Shown piece after piece: positions 43,075 to 51,630 of a stretch of DNA of 64,000 nucleotides (positions are counted from its first letter, which is position 1; each line of letters begins with the position of its first letter). Below the pieces are notes generated by a model. That model did not search any database. It was given only the letters and a program-made list of their open reading frames with translations, and was not told the DNA's origin. Source of the DNA: Micromonospora marina (lineage in GTDB: Bacteria > Actinomycetota > Actinomycetes > Mycobacteriales > Micromonosporaceae). Position numbers and translations under genes: made by a program. The stretch lies in NCBI RefSeq assembly GCF_900091565.1, contig NZ_FMCV01000002.1:310001-374000 (forward strand), given 5' to 3'.

Positions 43075-43737
43075 TCAGCTCAGCCCCACCCGTACCGGAT
43101 TCGCGGTCGCCGAGCCGAGCCAGGTGTGCGGGTTGCCGAACCAGCACCACCCGAGCTTCGGCGCACCCTGGCTGATCCACAGCGCGGGCACCCGCCGGTC
43201 GCCGCAGCGCGACCCCACGAGCGAGAAGCACCTGTTGCTCGCGAGCGCCTGTGGGTGCAGCGTGACGAACGCCAGCCCTTCGTCGATGGTGATCGGCAGG
43301 CGGTCCTTCGTGGTCATGTCCTCGAGCGCGGCCGACGGCGGCACGTTGCGGTACTCCTCGCCCCGGTCCACGTCGAAGAGCAGGTACGCGGGCCCGGGCG
43401 GCACCTCCAGCTCCTTGATCGGGTGGAAGGTGGGCAGGTCGTCGGCGGGGAAGTTCCGGTCGAGGACGCCGGTCTTGCGCTTGCCGGCGAGCGTGGTGAG
43501 CGCGATCCGTTCCGGCACCGGCACCAGTTCCCGCGTGGTCACCAGCAGGAACGGCACCCGGGCGTCGGTGGGACCGGCCGACCCGGCGGAGCCGGTCACC
43601 GCCGCGTCGCGCAGCGGGGTGAGCAGCGCCCGGAACTCATTCTCGGTCTGCCCGGCCGGTGCCGGGTACCCGAGCTGCACGAGGCGGTCGAGCTGGCGGT
43701 CGAACTCGGTAGCGGCGTCGAAGCGGTCGTCGGACAT
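43075..43737 (-). CDS. DUF5701 family protein
   Basis: The 220-residue protein starts MSDDRFDAATEFDRQLDRLVQLGYPAPAGQTENEF and continues with PFLLVTTRELVPVPERIALTTLAGKRKTGVLDRNFPADDLPTFHP, which I recall as the actinobacterial DUF5701 family of unknown function. The end RRVPALWISQGAPKLGWCWFGNPHTWLGSATA is also conserved. No catalytic motif is clear. A large palindrome sits in the promoter region at 43752-43782. Confidence 0.65.
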   Translation of the reverse strand: MSDDRFDAATEFDRQLDRLVQLGYPAPAGQTENEFRALLTPLRDAAVTGSAGSAGPTDARVPFLLVTTRELVPVPERIALTTLAGKRKTGVLDRNFPADDLPTFHPIKELEVPPGPAYLLFDVDRGEEYRNVPPSAALEDMTTKDRLPITIDEGLAFVTLHPQALASNRCFSLVGSRCGDRRVPALWISQGAPKLGWCWFGNPHTWLGSATANPVRVGLS

Positions 43738-43751
43738 GCGGTCCTCCACCC

Positions 43752-43782
43752 TGACGTACGGTCTGCCGTACATTGTACGTCA
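43752..43782. promoter_or_regulatory. Nested palindrome, probable repressor operator
   Basis: The outer arms TGACGTAC / GTACGTCA enclose a perfect inner palindrome GTACGGTCTGCCGTAC (43756-43771). The size and form fit a TetR- or GntR-type operator. It lies 15 bp upstream of the DUF5701 start, but no such regulator gene is in the window. Confidence 0.55.
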
Positions 43783-43804
43783 GTGCTCCCGACACCCCCG
43801 TTCC

Positions 43805-44572
43805 TCAGCGGCTCCAGTCCTGTTTCGCGGCGCGGACCAGCTTGTCCTTCAGCTCCCGGGTGTGCCGGCGACTCACCGGCAGCTCGGATCCGTCGATCAC
43901 CACCACGTAGCCGGAGTTGACCAGCCGCAGCTCGGCGATGAGCCGCAGCTGAACCAGATAGGAGCGGTGGATCCGGACGAACCCGGCGTCCGCCCAGCGC
44001 TCGGCCAGCGTCGCCAGCGAGACCCGGACCAGGTGCGACCCCTCCGCCGTGTGCAGCCGCGCGTAGTCGCCCTGCGCCTCCACCCACCGCACCGCCGAGC
44101 GGGGCAGCATCCGGGTGGTGCCGGCCAGCTCGATCGGGATGGTCGGATCCTCCTCCGACCGGGCCAGCGCGGCCGGATGCGACGGCACCACCCGGGAGCC
44201 GATCACCCGGCGCAGCGACTCGGCCAGCCGCTCGGCGCGTACCGGCTTGCGCACGTAGTCGGTGGCGCCCAGGTCGAACGCGTCCACCGCGCCGTCGTCG
44301 TACGCGGTGACGAACACGATCGCCGGCGGCCGGGCGAACCGGCGCAGCACCCGGGCCAGCTCCATGCCGTCCAGCCCGGGCATCCGGATGTCGAGGAACA
44401 CCACGTCGACGTCGTCGTCGCGCAGCACGCGCAGCGCCTCGGTCGCGTCCCCGGCCGTGTGCAGCCGGGCCACCCGGGGATCGGCGCGCAGGTGGTACGC
44501 CAGCTCGTCGAGCGCGGGCGGCTCGTCGTCCACCGCCAGCACCCGGAGGAAACCGGTGCCGGTGACGGTCAC
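43805..44572 (-). CDS. LytTR-family response regulator
   Basis: The 255-residue protein has a receiver domain (FLRVLAVDDEPPALDELAYHL, phospho-acceptor Asp in VVFLDIRMPGLDG, KPVRAERL) and a C-terminal LytTR DNA-binding domain (about 150-250; RWVEAQGDYARLHTAEGSHLVRVSL, FVRIHRSYLV, LPVSRRHTREL). The GTG at 44572 overlaps the kinase stop (GTGA), so the pair is coupled. With the LytS-type kinase it likely controls the nearby symporter operon. Confidence 0.9.
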   Translation of the reverse strand: MTVTGTGFLRVLAVDDEPPALDELAYHLRADPRVARLHTAGDATEALRVLRDDDVDVVFLDIRMPGLDGMELARVLRRFARPPAIVFVTAYDDGAVDAFDLGATDYVRKPVRAERLAESLRRVIGSRVVPSHPAALARSEEDPTIPIELAGTTRMLPRSAVRWVEAQGDYARLHTAEGSHLVRVSLATLAERWADAGFVRIHRSYLVQLRLIAELRLVNSGYVVVIDGSELPVSRRHTRELKDKLVRAAKQDWSR

Positions 44573-45792
44573 GACGACGCCCGGACGCCCGGATGGAACT
44601 TCGGCACGCGCATGCTGACCTTCGTACCCGAACCCAGGCCGGTCTCCACGACCAGGCCGAAACCGTCCCCGAAGACCGACCGGAGCCGTTCGTCCACGTT
44701 CGAGAGGCCGACGTGCTGCCCCGGGTCGTCGGCCGGGTCGCCGGCCGCGCCGGACACCTCGGCGATGCCGGCGGTGAGCGTCGTCGGATCCATTCCCACC
44801 CCGTCGTCCTCCACCGTGATGTGGCACTCCGCGCCCGCGTCCCGGGCTTCGATGCTCACCATGCCGGTGCCCGGCTTGCGGGACAACCCGTGGCGTACCG
44901 CGTTCTCCACGAGCGGCTGGAGGCAGAGGAACGGCAGCGTCACCGGCAGCACCTCCGGCGCGATCTGAAGTCGCACCTGGAGCCGCTCACCGAAGCGCGC
45001 CCGCTCGATGGTCAGGTAGCGGTCGATCGAGCGCAGCTCCTCGGCGAGCGTGGTGAACTCGCCGTGCGCCCGGAACGAGTACCGGGTGAATTCGGCGAAC
45101 TCCAGGATCAGCTCTCGCGCCCGCTCCGGGTCGGTGCGCACGAACGAACCGATGGCGGTGAGCGCGTTGTAGATGAAGTGCGGGCTGATCTGGGCGCGCA
45201 ACGCGCGTACCTCGGCCCGCGCCAGCCGCTCCCGCGACGACTCCAGCTCGGCCAGCGCGAGCTGGTCACCCGCCCAGTGCGCGGTCTCCAGGGTCGCCTG
45301 CACCAGACCCGGAGCCGGGCGTTCGTCGGCCACCGCCACCAGCGCCCCGACCACCCGCCCGTCCGCGCGTAGCGGCGCCACCACCGCGCCGCGGACCGGG
45401 CAGTCGACCAGATCGCAGCGCAGGTCCGACTCGCCCAGCACCGTGGAGCGCCCGGCCTCGGCCGCCCGCCGGGCCGCCGCGACCAGCTGGTCGCCGTGGT
45501 GCGCGCCCTGCCCGTCGACCGCGAGCAACGCGTTCCGGTCCGTCAGCGCCAGCCCGGCCGCGCCCACCAGGGCCCGCAGATGGCGTACGGCCTTCGCCGC
45601 GTCCGCCGCGGTCAGGCCGGCGCGCAGCGGCTCGGCGGCGAGTCCCGCGGTGTGCAGCACCTCGTACGTGGCCCGCTGCGTGGCGGTGGCGATGCCCCGC
45701 CGGCCGCGCAGCCGCAGCACCGCCCAGAGCGCCGCGGCCAGTGCGGTGACCAGCGAGACGACGGCGAAGACGGCGGAGAGGTTGCCACCCAC
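44569..45792 (-). CDS. LytS/YpdA-type sensor histidine kinase
   Basis: The 407-residue kinase has one N-terminal membrane helix (LSAVFAVVSLVTALAAALWAVL), a GAF-like sensor region (about 40-185), the His_kinase box LRAQISPHFIYNALTAIGSFVRTDPERARELILEFAEFTRYSFR with the phospho-acceptor His, and an ATPase domain with LVENAVRHGLSRKPGTG and EDDGVGMDP. GTG 45792 was chosen because AGGATC lies upstream and the helix follows at once. It forms an operon with the LytTR regulator. Confidence 0.88.
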   Translation of the reverse strand: MGGNLSAVFAVVSLVTALAAALWAVLRLRGRRGIATATQRATYEVLHTAGLAAEPLRAGLTAADAAKAVRHLRALVGAAGLALTDRNALLAVDGQGAHHGDQLVAAARRAAEAGRSTVLGESDLRCDLVDCPVRGAVVAPLRADGRVVGALVAVADERPAPGLVQATLETAHWAGDQLALAELESSRERLARAEVRALRAQISPHFIYNALTAIGSFVRTDPERARELILEFAEFTRYSFRAHGEFTTLAEELRSIDRYLTIERARFGERLQVRLQIAPEVLPVTLPFLCLQPLVENAVRHGLSRKPGTGMVSIEARDAGAECHITVEDDGVGMDPTTLTAGIAEVSGAAGDPADDPGQHVGLSNVDERLRSVFGDGFGLVVETGLGSGTKVSMRVPKFHPGVRASS

Positions 45793-45824
45793 GCAGCGAT
45801 CCTGCCGGGTGCCGGCCGGTAGCG

Positions 45825-47381
45825 CTAGTACGCGCCCTTGCGGGCCAGTACCACGCCCACGGTCCGCCACAGGATGCTCAGGTCGTACGCCAGCGACCAG
45901 TTGTCGACGTAGTAGAGATCGAGCCGGACCGCCTCGTCCCAGGACAGGTCGGAGCGGCCGGAGACCTGCCACAGACCGGTCATGCCCGGACGGACGAGCA
46001 GCCGGCGCCGCACGTCGCCGAGGAAGTCGCCGTCGTCGGCGGGCAGCGGGCGCGGACCGACGAGCGACATCTCACCCCAGAGCACGTTGATCAGCTGGGG
46101 CAGCTCGTCCAGCGACGTGGCACGCAGGAAGCGGCCCACCGGGAAGACCCGGGGGTCCTGCTTCATCTTGAACAGCATGCCGTCGGTCTCGTTCCGGTCG
46201 ACCAGGCCGGCCAGCCGCTCCTCGGCGTCGACGTACATGGTCCGGAACTTCCAGACCCGGAACGTCCGCCCCTCGTGGCCAACTCGGGGCTGGCGGAAGA
46301 AGACCGGCCCGCGGTCGGAGATCCGGATGGCGACGGCGACGGCGAGGAAGAGCGGGACCAGCAGCAGCAGGCCCAACCCGGCGGCGACCCGGTCCATCAG
46401 GTTCTTGGCCAGCAGCGCCGGCCCGGACAGGGTCGGCTCCTCGACGTGCAGCAGCGGAAGGCCCTCGATCGGGCGGATGTGCACCCGGGGGCCGGCGATG
46501 TCGGTGAGCTGGGGCGCGACCACCAGGTCGACGCCGGAGCCCTCCAGCTGCCAGGCCAGCCGGCGCAGCTCGCCCGGCTCGGCGCTGGCCGAGCCGCAGA
46601 CCGCGATCGTGTCGCCGCCGACCTCGCGGACCAGGGCCAGCACGTCCCGGCCCGCGTACACCGGCACCGGGGTCTCCAGGCCGCGCGCGGCGGCGTACCC
46701 GTCGGTGAGGTGGATGGCCACCGGCACGAGGCCGACGGACGGGTTCCGGGTGACAGTGGTGAAGACCTCCAGGCACTCCGGAAGCGTGCCGACGAGCACC
46801 ATCCGGTGTCCGGCGTGACCGGCGCGGCGACGCAGCGTGTGCAGGCCGGCCCGGGCGATCATCCGACCGAGCAGGATCAGCAGCATGGCACCGAGCAACG
46901 CGAACCCGACCGTCCACCGGGACAGCGACGTCACCGTGGCGAAGGCCAGGAACGAGACGGTGGCGGCCACCGCCACGCCGGAGCGAATGACCCGCTTGTA
47001 CTCGTCCGGCCCGAGGCCCAGGTAGCGCCGGTCGTACGTCCGGTTGCCCCACAGGAAGAGCACCCAGCCGAGCGGCAGGAGCAGGAACGCCACTGTGTAG
47101 AACCACGCCTGGGGGGCGTTCTTGAAGCCGGAGTCGGCCTGCTCGAAGATCTGCACGGCCAGGAAGCTGGCCAGGGCGGCCGCGCCGAAGTCGAGCAGCA
47201 GCAGGATCGCAATGTAGGGCCGGTGCCAGCGGGACACCCGGCGCCGCGCGCGGGCCCACGCCAACCGGGGTACGCCGTTGTGCGACGGCGGAGTCGGCGG
47301 CTGGATCTCAAAGCTGTCGACGTGCCGCACGCTCTTGCTCCGGCCTCTGTCGGTTACCGGGCGCTGGAGGCTTGTCGTCAC
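45825..47381 (-). CDS. Undecaprenyl-phosphate sugar phosphotransferase (polyprenyl glycosylphosphotransferase)
   Basis: This enzyme starts exopolysaccharide repeat units by moving a sugar 1-phosphate, usually glucose or galactose, to undecaprenyl phosphate. The 518-residue protein has four N-terminal helices, a CoA-binding-like middle domain (about 190-300) and the catalytic C-terminus with LMDRVAAGLGLLLLVPLFL, RQPRVGHEGRTFRVWKFRTM, SLDELPQLINVLWGEMSLVGPRP and RPGMTGLWQVSGRSDLSWDE. The start is GTG 47381; a TATAGT box lies about 180 bp upstream. Confidence 0.9.
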   Translation of the reverse strand: MTTSLQRPVTDRGRSKSVRHVDSFEIQPPTPPSHNGVPRLAWARARRRVSRWHRPYIAILLLLDFGAAALASFLAVQIFEQADSGFKNAPQAWFYTVAFLLLPLGWVLFLWGNRTYDRRYLGLGPDEYKRVIRSGVAVAATVSFLAFATVTSLSRWTVGFALLGAMLLILLGRMIARAGLHTLRRRAGHAGHRMVLVGTLPECLEVFTTVTRNPSVGLVPVAIHLTDGYAAARGLETPVPVYAGRDVLALVREVGGDTIAVCGSASAEPGELRRLAWQLEGSGVDLVVAPQLTDIAGPRVHIRPIEGLPLLHVEEPTLSGPALLAKNLMDRVAAGLGLLLLVPLFLAVAVAIRISDRGPVFFRQPRVGHEGRTFRVWKFRTMYVDAEERLAGLVDRNETDGMLFKMKQDPRVFPVGRFLRATSLDELPQLINVLWGEMSLVGPRPLPADDGDFLGDVRRRLLVRPGMTGLWQVSGRSDLSWDEAVRLDLYYVDNWSLAYDLSILWRTVGVVLARKGAY

Positions 47382-47560
47382 CTCAACCCATGTCCTCCCG
47401 CATGACCCGCGCCCTCACTCGCCGTGAGGACCCGGGTCGCTCACCGTCCCAGTCTCCCACGCGGGCCCGGTCCGGACCGGCCCCCGCGAGGAAGCCGTTC
47501 CGTTGGTACTCGGTGAGATCTGGCCGGCTCCGAATCAGTTGTGAAGCCGGGGACCGAGCC

Positions 47561-47566
47561 ACTATA
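47561..47566 (-). promoter_or_regulatory. -10 box for the sugar phosphotransferase gene
   Basis: TATAGT on the minus strand fits the actinobacterial TAnnnT consensus. A long leader of about 180 bases would follow. I see no -35 box, so confidence is low. The rest of the 273-bp gap (47382-47654) holds no gene. Confidence 0.3.
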
Positions 47567-47633
47567 CCGATGGATGACGGCTCGGGTAGAGGGGCGGACC
47601 GGACCTTCGGTGATCGCGGGTCGATTCCACTCG

Positions 47634-47654
47634 GTAACCGGCGAATCCGGTTAC
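47634..47654 (-). terminator. Hairpin directly after the DNA glycosylase stop
   Basis: Perfect arms GTAACCGG and CCGGTTAC surround a 5-base loop and touch the stop codon at 47655. Confidence 0.55.
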
Positions 47655-48515
47655 TCACCGTACGAGGCGGGACAACCTTCGGTCAGCCAGCGGCTTGCCG
47701 CCGGTCTGACAGGTGGGGCAGTACTGGAGGCTCGAATCGGCGAACGAGACCTCCCGCACGGTGTCGCCGCAGACCGGACAGGGCATGCCTTTCCGGGCGT
47801 GTACCTTGAGGCCCGAACGCTTCTCGCCCTTCAGCTCCGCGGCCCGCTGCCCCATCGACCGGCTCACCGCGTCGCCGAGGACCGCGCGCGTCGCCGCGTG
47901 CAGACCGGCGAGCTGGTCGTCGGTCAGCCGGTCGGTGATCGCGAACGGCGACAGCCGCGCCGCGTGCAGGATCTCGTCCGAGTACGCGTTCCCCACCCCG
48001 GCCAGCACCGACTGGTCGGTCAGCACACCCTTCACCTGACCCCGGCGGCTGCGCAGCCGCTCGGCGAAGGTCGGCAGGTCCGCCTCCAGCGCGTCCGGCC
48101 CGAGTTTCGCCACGCCCGGCACCTGCGCCGGATCGGTGACCAGGTAGGCGGCCAGTTTCTTCTGGGTGCCGGCCTCGGTCAGGTCGAAGCCGGAGCCGTC
48201 ATCGAGGCGTACCCGCACCGCGATCGGGCCCTTGCCGGGCCGCAGCGGGGTCGCCGTCGGGAACGCCTCCCGGTAGTGCAGCCAGCCCGCCCGGGCCAGG
48301 TGGACCACCAGGTGCAGTCCCTCGTCGAACCGGACGTCCAGGAACTTGCCGTACCGGCCGGCGCCGGTGACCGTACGGCCGGCGACCACGCTCGGCGGCG
48401 GGTCGTACGTCTTCAGCGCGCTGATCGCGGCGACCTCGAACCGCTCGACGCGGCGGCCCACCGCACGCTCGCGCAGGTAACCGGCGAGCGCTTCCACCTC
48501 CGGAAGTTCGGGCAT
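47655..48515 (-). CDS. Formamidopyrimidine-DNA glycosylase / endonuclease VIII family
   Basis: This base-excision repair enzyme of 286 residues keeps the catalytic N-terminus PELPEVEALAGYLRERAVG (Pro2, Glu3), a lysine in GRYGKFLDV, the helix-two-turn-helix LAGVGNAYSDEILHAARLSP and a C-terminal zinc finger with Cys246, Cys249, Cys266 and Cys269 (CPVCGD ... CPTCQTGG). It could be the Fpg or Nei branch. The ATG follows TACCGT at 48527-48522 by 6 bases, so it is probably leaderless. Its -10 box overlaps that of the divergent glycosyltransferase gene. Confidence 0.9.
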   Translation of the reverse strand: MPELPEVEALAGYLRERAVGRRVERFEVAAISALKTYDPPPSVVAGRTVTGAGRYGKFLDVRFDEGLHLVVHLARAGWLHYREAFPTATPLRPGKGPIAVRVRLDDGSGFDLTEAGTQKKLAAYLVTDPAQVPGVAKLGPDALEADLPTFAERLRSRRGQVKGVLTDQSVLAGVGNAYSDEILHAARLSPFAITDRLTDDQLAGLHAATRAVLGDAVSRSMGQRAAELKGEKRSGLKVHARKGMPCPVCGDTVREVSFADSSLQYCPTCQTGGKPLADRRLSRLVR

Positions 48516-48521
48516 CGTCCA

Positions 48522-48531
48522 ACGGTAGCCT
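48522..48531. promoter_or_regulatory. Overlapping divergent -10 boxes
   Basis: TACCGT (minus, 48527-48522) serves the DNA glycosylase and TAGCCT (plus, 48526-48531) serves the glycosyltransferase. They share two base pairs. The start codons are only 24 bp apart, and neither has a ribosome binding site, so both transcripts look leaderless. Confidence 0.55.
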
Positions 48532-48539
48532 TCTTTCCC

Positions 48540-49808
48540 GTGAGAATCGTGGTGGCGCACAACCGGTACCGGGAAGCCCAGCCCTCCGGCGAGAACACCA
48601 TCGTCGACGCGGAGATCGCCCAGCTCACCGCCGCCGGTGTGGAGGTGCTGCCGTTCCTGCGCAGCTCGGACGAGATCCCGTCGATGTCCAAGCCGGCCAA
48701 GGCGCTGCTGCCGATCTCGCCGATCTGGGCGCCGAAGGCCCAGCACGACCTCGACCGCCTGCTCACCGAGCACCGGCCGGACGTGTTGCACCTGCACAAC
48801 CCGTACCCTCTGCTCTCGCCCTGGGTGGTGCGGACCGCGCACAGGCGCGGCGTGCCGGTGGTGCAGACGGTGCACAACTACCGGCAGGTCTGCTCCTCGG
48901 GCCTCTACTTCCGCGACGGTGTGATCTGCCAGGACTGCCGGGGCCGGGCGTTCGGAGTGCCGGCGATCGTGCACCGCTGCTACCGCGACTCCCGGGCGCA
49001 GAGCGCGCTGATGGCGACGACCCTCGCCGTGCACCGCCCCACGTGGAAGTCGGTGGACCGGTACGTCGCGCTGACCACGGCCGTCGCTGATCATCTGCGC
49101 GACTACGGCATCCCGGACGAGCGGATCGTGGTCAAGCCGAACGCGGTGCCCGACCCCGGCACCCCGGCGCCGGCCGGGAACGGCTTCCTCTTCATGGGGC
49201 GCCTCAGCCCGGAGAAGGGCCTGGACCTGCTGCTCGCGGCGTGGCGGCGGCACCCGGTGGGTGCGCTCGGCCCGCTGCGCGTCGCCGGTGACGGCGAGCT
49301 GCGTCCGATCGCCGAGGCGGCCGCCGCCGAGCGGCCCGACGTGTTCTACCTGGGCCAGCTCGACCGCTCCGGGGTACGCGCGGCGCTCGCCGACAGCTCC
49401 GTGGTGCTGGCCACCTCCACCTGGCACGACGTGCTGCCCACCGTGATCATCGAGGCACTGGCGGCCGGGCGGCCGGTGCTCGGGACCGCGCTCGGCGGCA
49501 TCCCGTACCTGGTGGGCGCGGACGGCCCGCGTGAGCCCGCCGGCACCGGCCCGGCCGAGGTGGCCACCGCCGTACCGGGCGACGGGCGGGTCGCGTTGCC
49601 GACCGGGGTGCAGCGCGGCGAGGCCGGCTGGGTGGTGGCACCCGAGGTGGACGCGCTGGCCGCCGCGCTGCCGCTGGCCGCGGCCGAGGCGGGGATGCTC
49701 GCCGGTGCAGCCCGGTCCCGCTACGAGCGCACCTTCCACCCCGACGTGATCACCAAGCGCCTGATCGACGTCTACGCGGGCCTGGCCAGGGGGCGGCCTG
49801 CGCGCTGA
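48540..49808 (+). CDS. Glycosyltransferase family 4 protein
   Basis: This retaining GT-B enzyme of 422 residues starts RIVVAHNRYREAQPSGENTIVDAEIAQL, a form common to GT4 enzymes in polysaccharide loci. It has VLHLHNPYPLLSPWVV, FLFMGRLSPEKGLDLLLAAW with the nucleotide-binding K, and LATSTWHDVLPTVIIEALAAGRPVL with the EX7E-like acceptor. The GTG at 48540 has TAGCCT 8 bases upstream and no Shine-Dalgarno. A paired-cysteine loop (QVCSSGLYFRDGVICQDC) is typical of this branch. It likely adds a sugar to the lipid-linked repeat unit. Confidence 0.85.
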   Translation: MRIVVAHNRYREAQPSGENTIVDAEIAQLTAAGVEVLPFLRSSDEIPSMSKPAKALLPISPIWAPKAQHDLDRLLTEHRPDVLHLHNPYPLLSPWVVRTAHRRGVPVVQTVHNYRQVCSSGLYFRDGVICQDCRGRAFGVPAIVHRCYRDSRAQSALMATTLAVHRPTWKSVDRYVALTTAVADHLRDYGIPDERIVVKPNAVPDPGTPAPAGNGFLFMGRLSPEKGLDLLLAAWRRHPVGALGPLRVAGDGELRPIAEAAAAERPDVFYLGQLDRSGVRAALADSSVVLATSTWHDVLPTVIIEALAAGRPVLGTALGGIPYLVGADGPREPAGTGPAEVATAVPGDGRVALPTGVQRGEAGWVVAPEVDALAAALPLAAAEAGMLAGAARSRYERTFHPDVITKRLIDVYAGLARGRPAR

Positions 49809-49815
49809 CCCAGGT

Positions 49816-49869
49816 GTTAGGAAGGGCCCCTTTCAATGCACGAGGCGTTAATAGGGGGCCCTTCCTTAC
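49816..49869. repeat. GTTAA-GGGGGCCC-CCTTAC dispersed element, copy 2
   Basis: Units 49816-49846 (31 bp) and 49847-49869 (23 bp) match copy 1 (40778-40831) in layout and ends. The TTA near the end provides the TAA stop codon (49868-49866) of the CDP-alcohol phosphotransferase gene. It lies between convergent genes. Confidence 0.8.
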
Positions 49870-50588
49870 CGCAGGGAGGCGCGGGCGGAGAAGGCGATGC
49901 TGGCCAGCAGGAAACCGCCGTTGACCACGGTGAACGCGGCCATCAGCCAGAACGCCAGCGCGGGCGCGAAGGCCAGCACCAGGCCGGCCACGAAGATCAC
50001 CGCGCCGTAGTCGCGGACCAGCTTGACCAGGCGCACCGGGAGCGAGGTCGAGGTGACCATGCTCGCCGCGTTCGGCCCGGACTGCATCACCGACGTCACC
50101 AGGTTGACCATCCAGGTGCCGGCGAACACCGCCACCAGCCATACCGGCGTGGACGGGCGCTGCGCCACCGCTGTCGCACCGATGGCGGCCACCAGTGCGA
50201 TCTGGGCGGCCACGTCGCAGAGCACGTCGATCCGGGCGCCGGCCGCGCTGCCCTGACCGGTCACCCGGGCGAGCTGCCCGTCGGCGCAGTCCAGCGCGTA
50301 CGCGATCTGCCAGGCCACAAGCGCGACCAGCCCGACCACCCAGGCCGGTACGGTGCCGGCTGCGACGTCGTCGGCGAGCGCCACCACGGTGATCGAGGCG
50401 GCCAGCCCCAGCACCAGGTTGGCCAGCGTCAGCGCGGTCGGGCGCAGCCCCAGGCGCTGGGCAGCCAGCGCGAAGGCCGCCCCGATCCACTGGCTGATCG
50501 ACTCGCTGAACAGGCCGCCTCCCCGGTTGACCCGGTGGAAGTCGGCGACGGTGGGACGGGGCTCAGCCAACGTGGTCGCGGAGGGCAC
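49866..50588 (-). CDS. CDP-alcohol phosphatidyltransferase family enzyme
   Basis: The 240-residue membrane enzyme carries the full catalytic motif: Asp100, Asp103, Gly104, Ala107, Arg108, Gly117, Asp121 and Asp125 in DCADGQLARVTGQGSAAGAR and the following residues. Such enzymes move a phospho-alcohol from CDP to an acceptor hydroxyl. It has about six helices. GTG 50588 overlaps the dehydrogenase gene by 26 bp; a TTG eighteen bases further on is an alternative. With the next two genes it forms a likely CDP-polyol pathway. Confidence 0.87.
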   Translation of the reverse strand: MPSATTLAEPRPTVADFHRVNRGGGLFSESISQWIGAAFALAAQRLGLRPTALTLANLVLGLAASITVVALADDVAAGTVPAWVVGLVALVAWQIAYALDCADGQLARVTGQGSAAGARIDVLCDVAAQIALVAAIGATAVAQRPSTPVWLVAVFAGTWMVNLVTSVMQSGPNAASMVTSTSLPVRLVKLVRDYGAVIFVAGLVLAFAPALAFWLMAAFTVVNGGFLLASIAFSARASLR

Positions 50589-51630
50589 CGGCGTAGTCTG
50601 CCAGCCGCTCCCGCGTCTCGGTAGCCGACATCGCGAGGTGTTCGAGGATGGTGTAGCGGTCCGGACGGGTGGCCGGCGCGAACTGCACCGCCTCCACGAA
50701 CTGGTCGTCGGTCAGCTCGACCTCGGCGGGCAGGCGGGGCAGCCCGTGCCGGGTCAGGCAGGCCGCCATCTCGGCGAAGCGGCGCTCGTCGCCGCGCAGG
50801 AACGTGCAGAACAACGCGCCGAGCCCGGCCAGTTCGCCGTGCGAGGCGGTGCCGGGGAACAGCGCGTCGACCGCGTGCATGACCTCGTGGCAGCCGCCGC
50901 TGCACGGCCGGCTGGTGCCCTCGATCGCCATCGCCAGGCCACTGGAGATCAGCGCGTCGGCGAGCACCGTGACGAAGCCGTCGTCGCTCATGTCGCCTGG
51001 GTGGTTGAGCACCGCCTCGGCGCCGGCCCGCGACAGCGAGGCGGCCAGCCCGTCGACCCGCTCACCGCGGACCCGCCGGGCCAGTTCCCAGTCCGCCAGC
51101 GCGCTGATGTTGCTGATCACGTCGCCGATGCCGGCCCGGTTGTGCCGTTCCGGCCCGGCCTCCACGAAGTCCAGGTCCACGATCACCGCGATCGGGATGT
51201 GCACGCCGTAGGAGCCCTTCAGGCCCTCGGTGATCAAACTCGCCACCGGCGAGGCGATGCCGTCGTTCGCCAGCGCGGTCGCCACCGACACCATCGGCAG
51301 ACCGCGCCGGGTCGCCGCGTACTTGGCCACGTCGATCGTCTTGCCGCCGCCGATGCCGACCACCGCGTCGTACGACCGGGAGCGCAGCTTCGCCCCCAGG
51401 TCGTCGGCGGCGTCGAGCGTCCCCCCGGCCACCGTGAACACGTCCGCCGAGCGCAGCGACGGCCGGATCAGCTCGGCGATCCGTTCGCCCTGCCCCGGCC
51501 CGACCACCACTGCGACGTCGCCACCGGCGGAGATCCGCCCGTCGGAGAGGATCGCCGCCAGGTCGGCCACCGCACCCCGCCGCACGTCGATGTGCAGCGG
51601 GGTGAGGACGCTGCGGGCTAGTAGCGGCAC
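50563..51630 (-). CDS. Glycerol-1-phosphate dehydrogenase-like / iron-containing alcohol dehydrogenase
   Basis: This 355-residue protein matches the EgsA/AraM group: nucleotide site GIGGGKTIDVAKYAA (about 92-106), VATALANDGIASPVAS, and the three metal ligands in GIGDVISNISALADW, GGCHEVMHAVD and TASHGELAGLG. These enzymes reduce dihydroxyacetone phosphate to sn-glycerol 1-phosphate, which in bacteria is unusual, or act on a related polyol. GGGAGATCGC before GTG 51630 is a ribosome binding site inside the upstream gene. It overlaps the genes on both sides. Confidence 0.82.
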   Translation of the reverse strand: MPLLARSVLTPLHIDVRRGAVADLAAILSDGRISAGGDVAVVVGPGQGERIAELIRPSLRSADVFTVAGGTLDAADDLGAKLRSRSYDAVVGIGGGKTIDVAKYAATRRGLPMVSVATALANDGIASPVASLITEGLKGSYGVHIPIAVIVDLDFVEAGPERHNRAGIGDVISNISALADWELARRVRGERVDGLAASLSRAGAEAVLNHPGDMSDDGFVTVLADALISSGLAMAIEGTSRPCSGGCHEVMHAVDALFPGTASHGELAGLGALFCTFLRGDERRFAEMAACLTRHGLPRLPAEVELTDDQFVEAVQFAPATRPDRYTILEHLAMSATETRERLADYAGALRDHVG

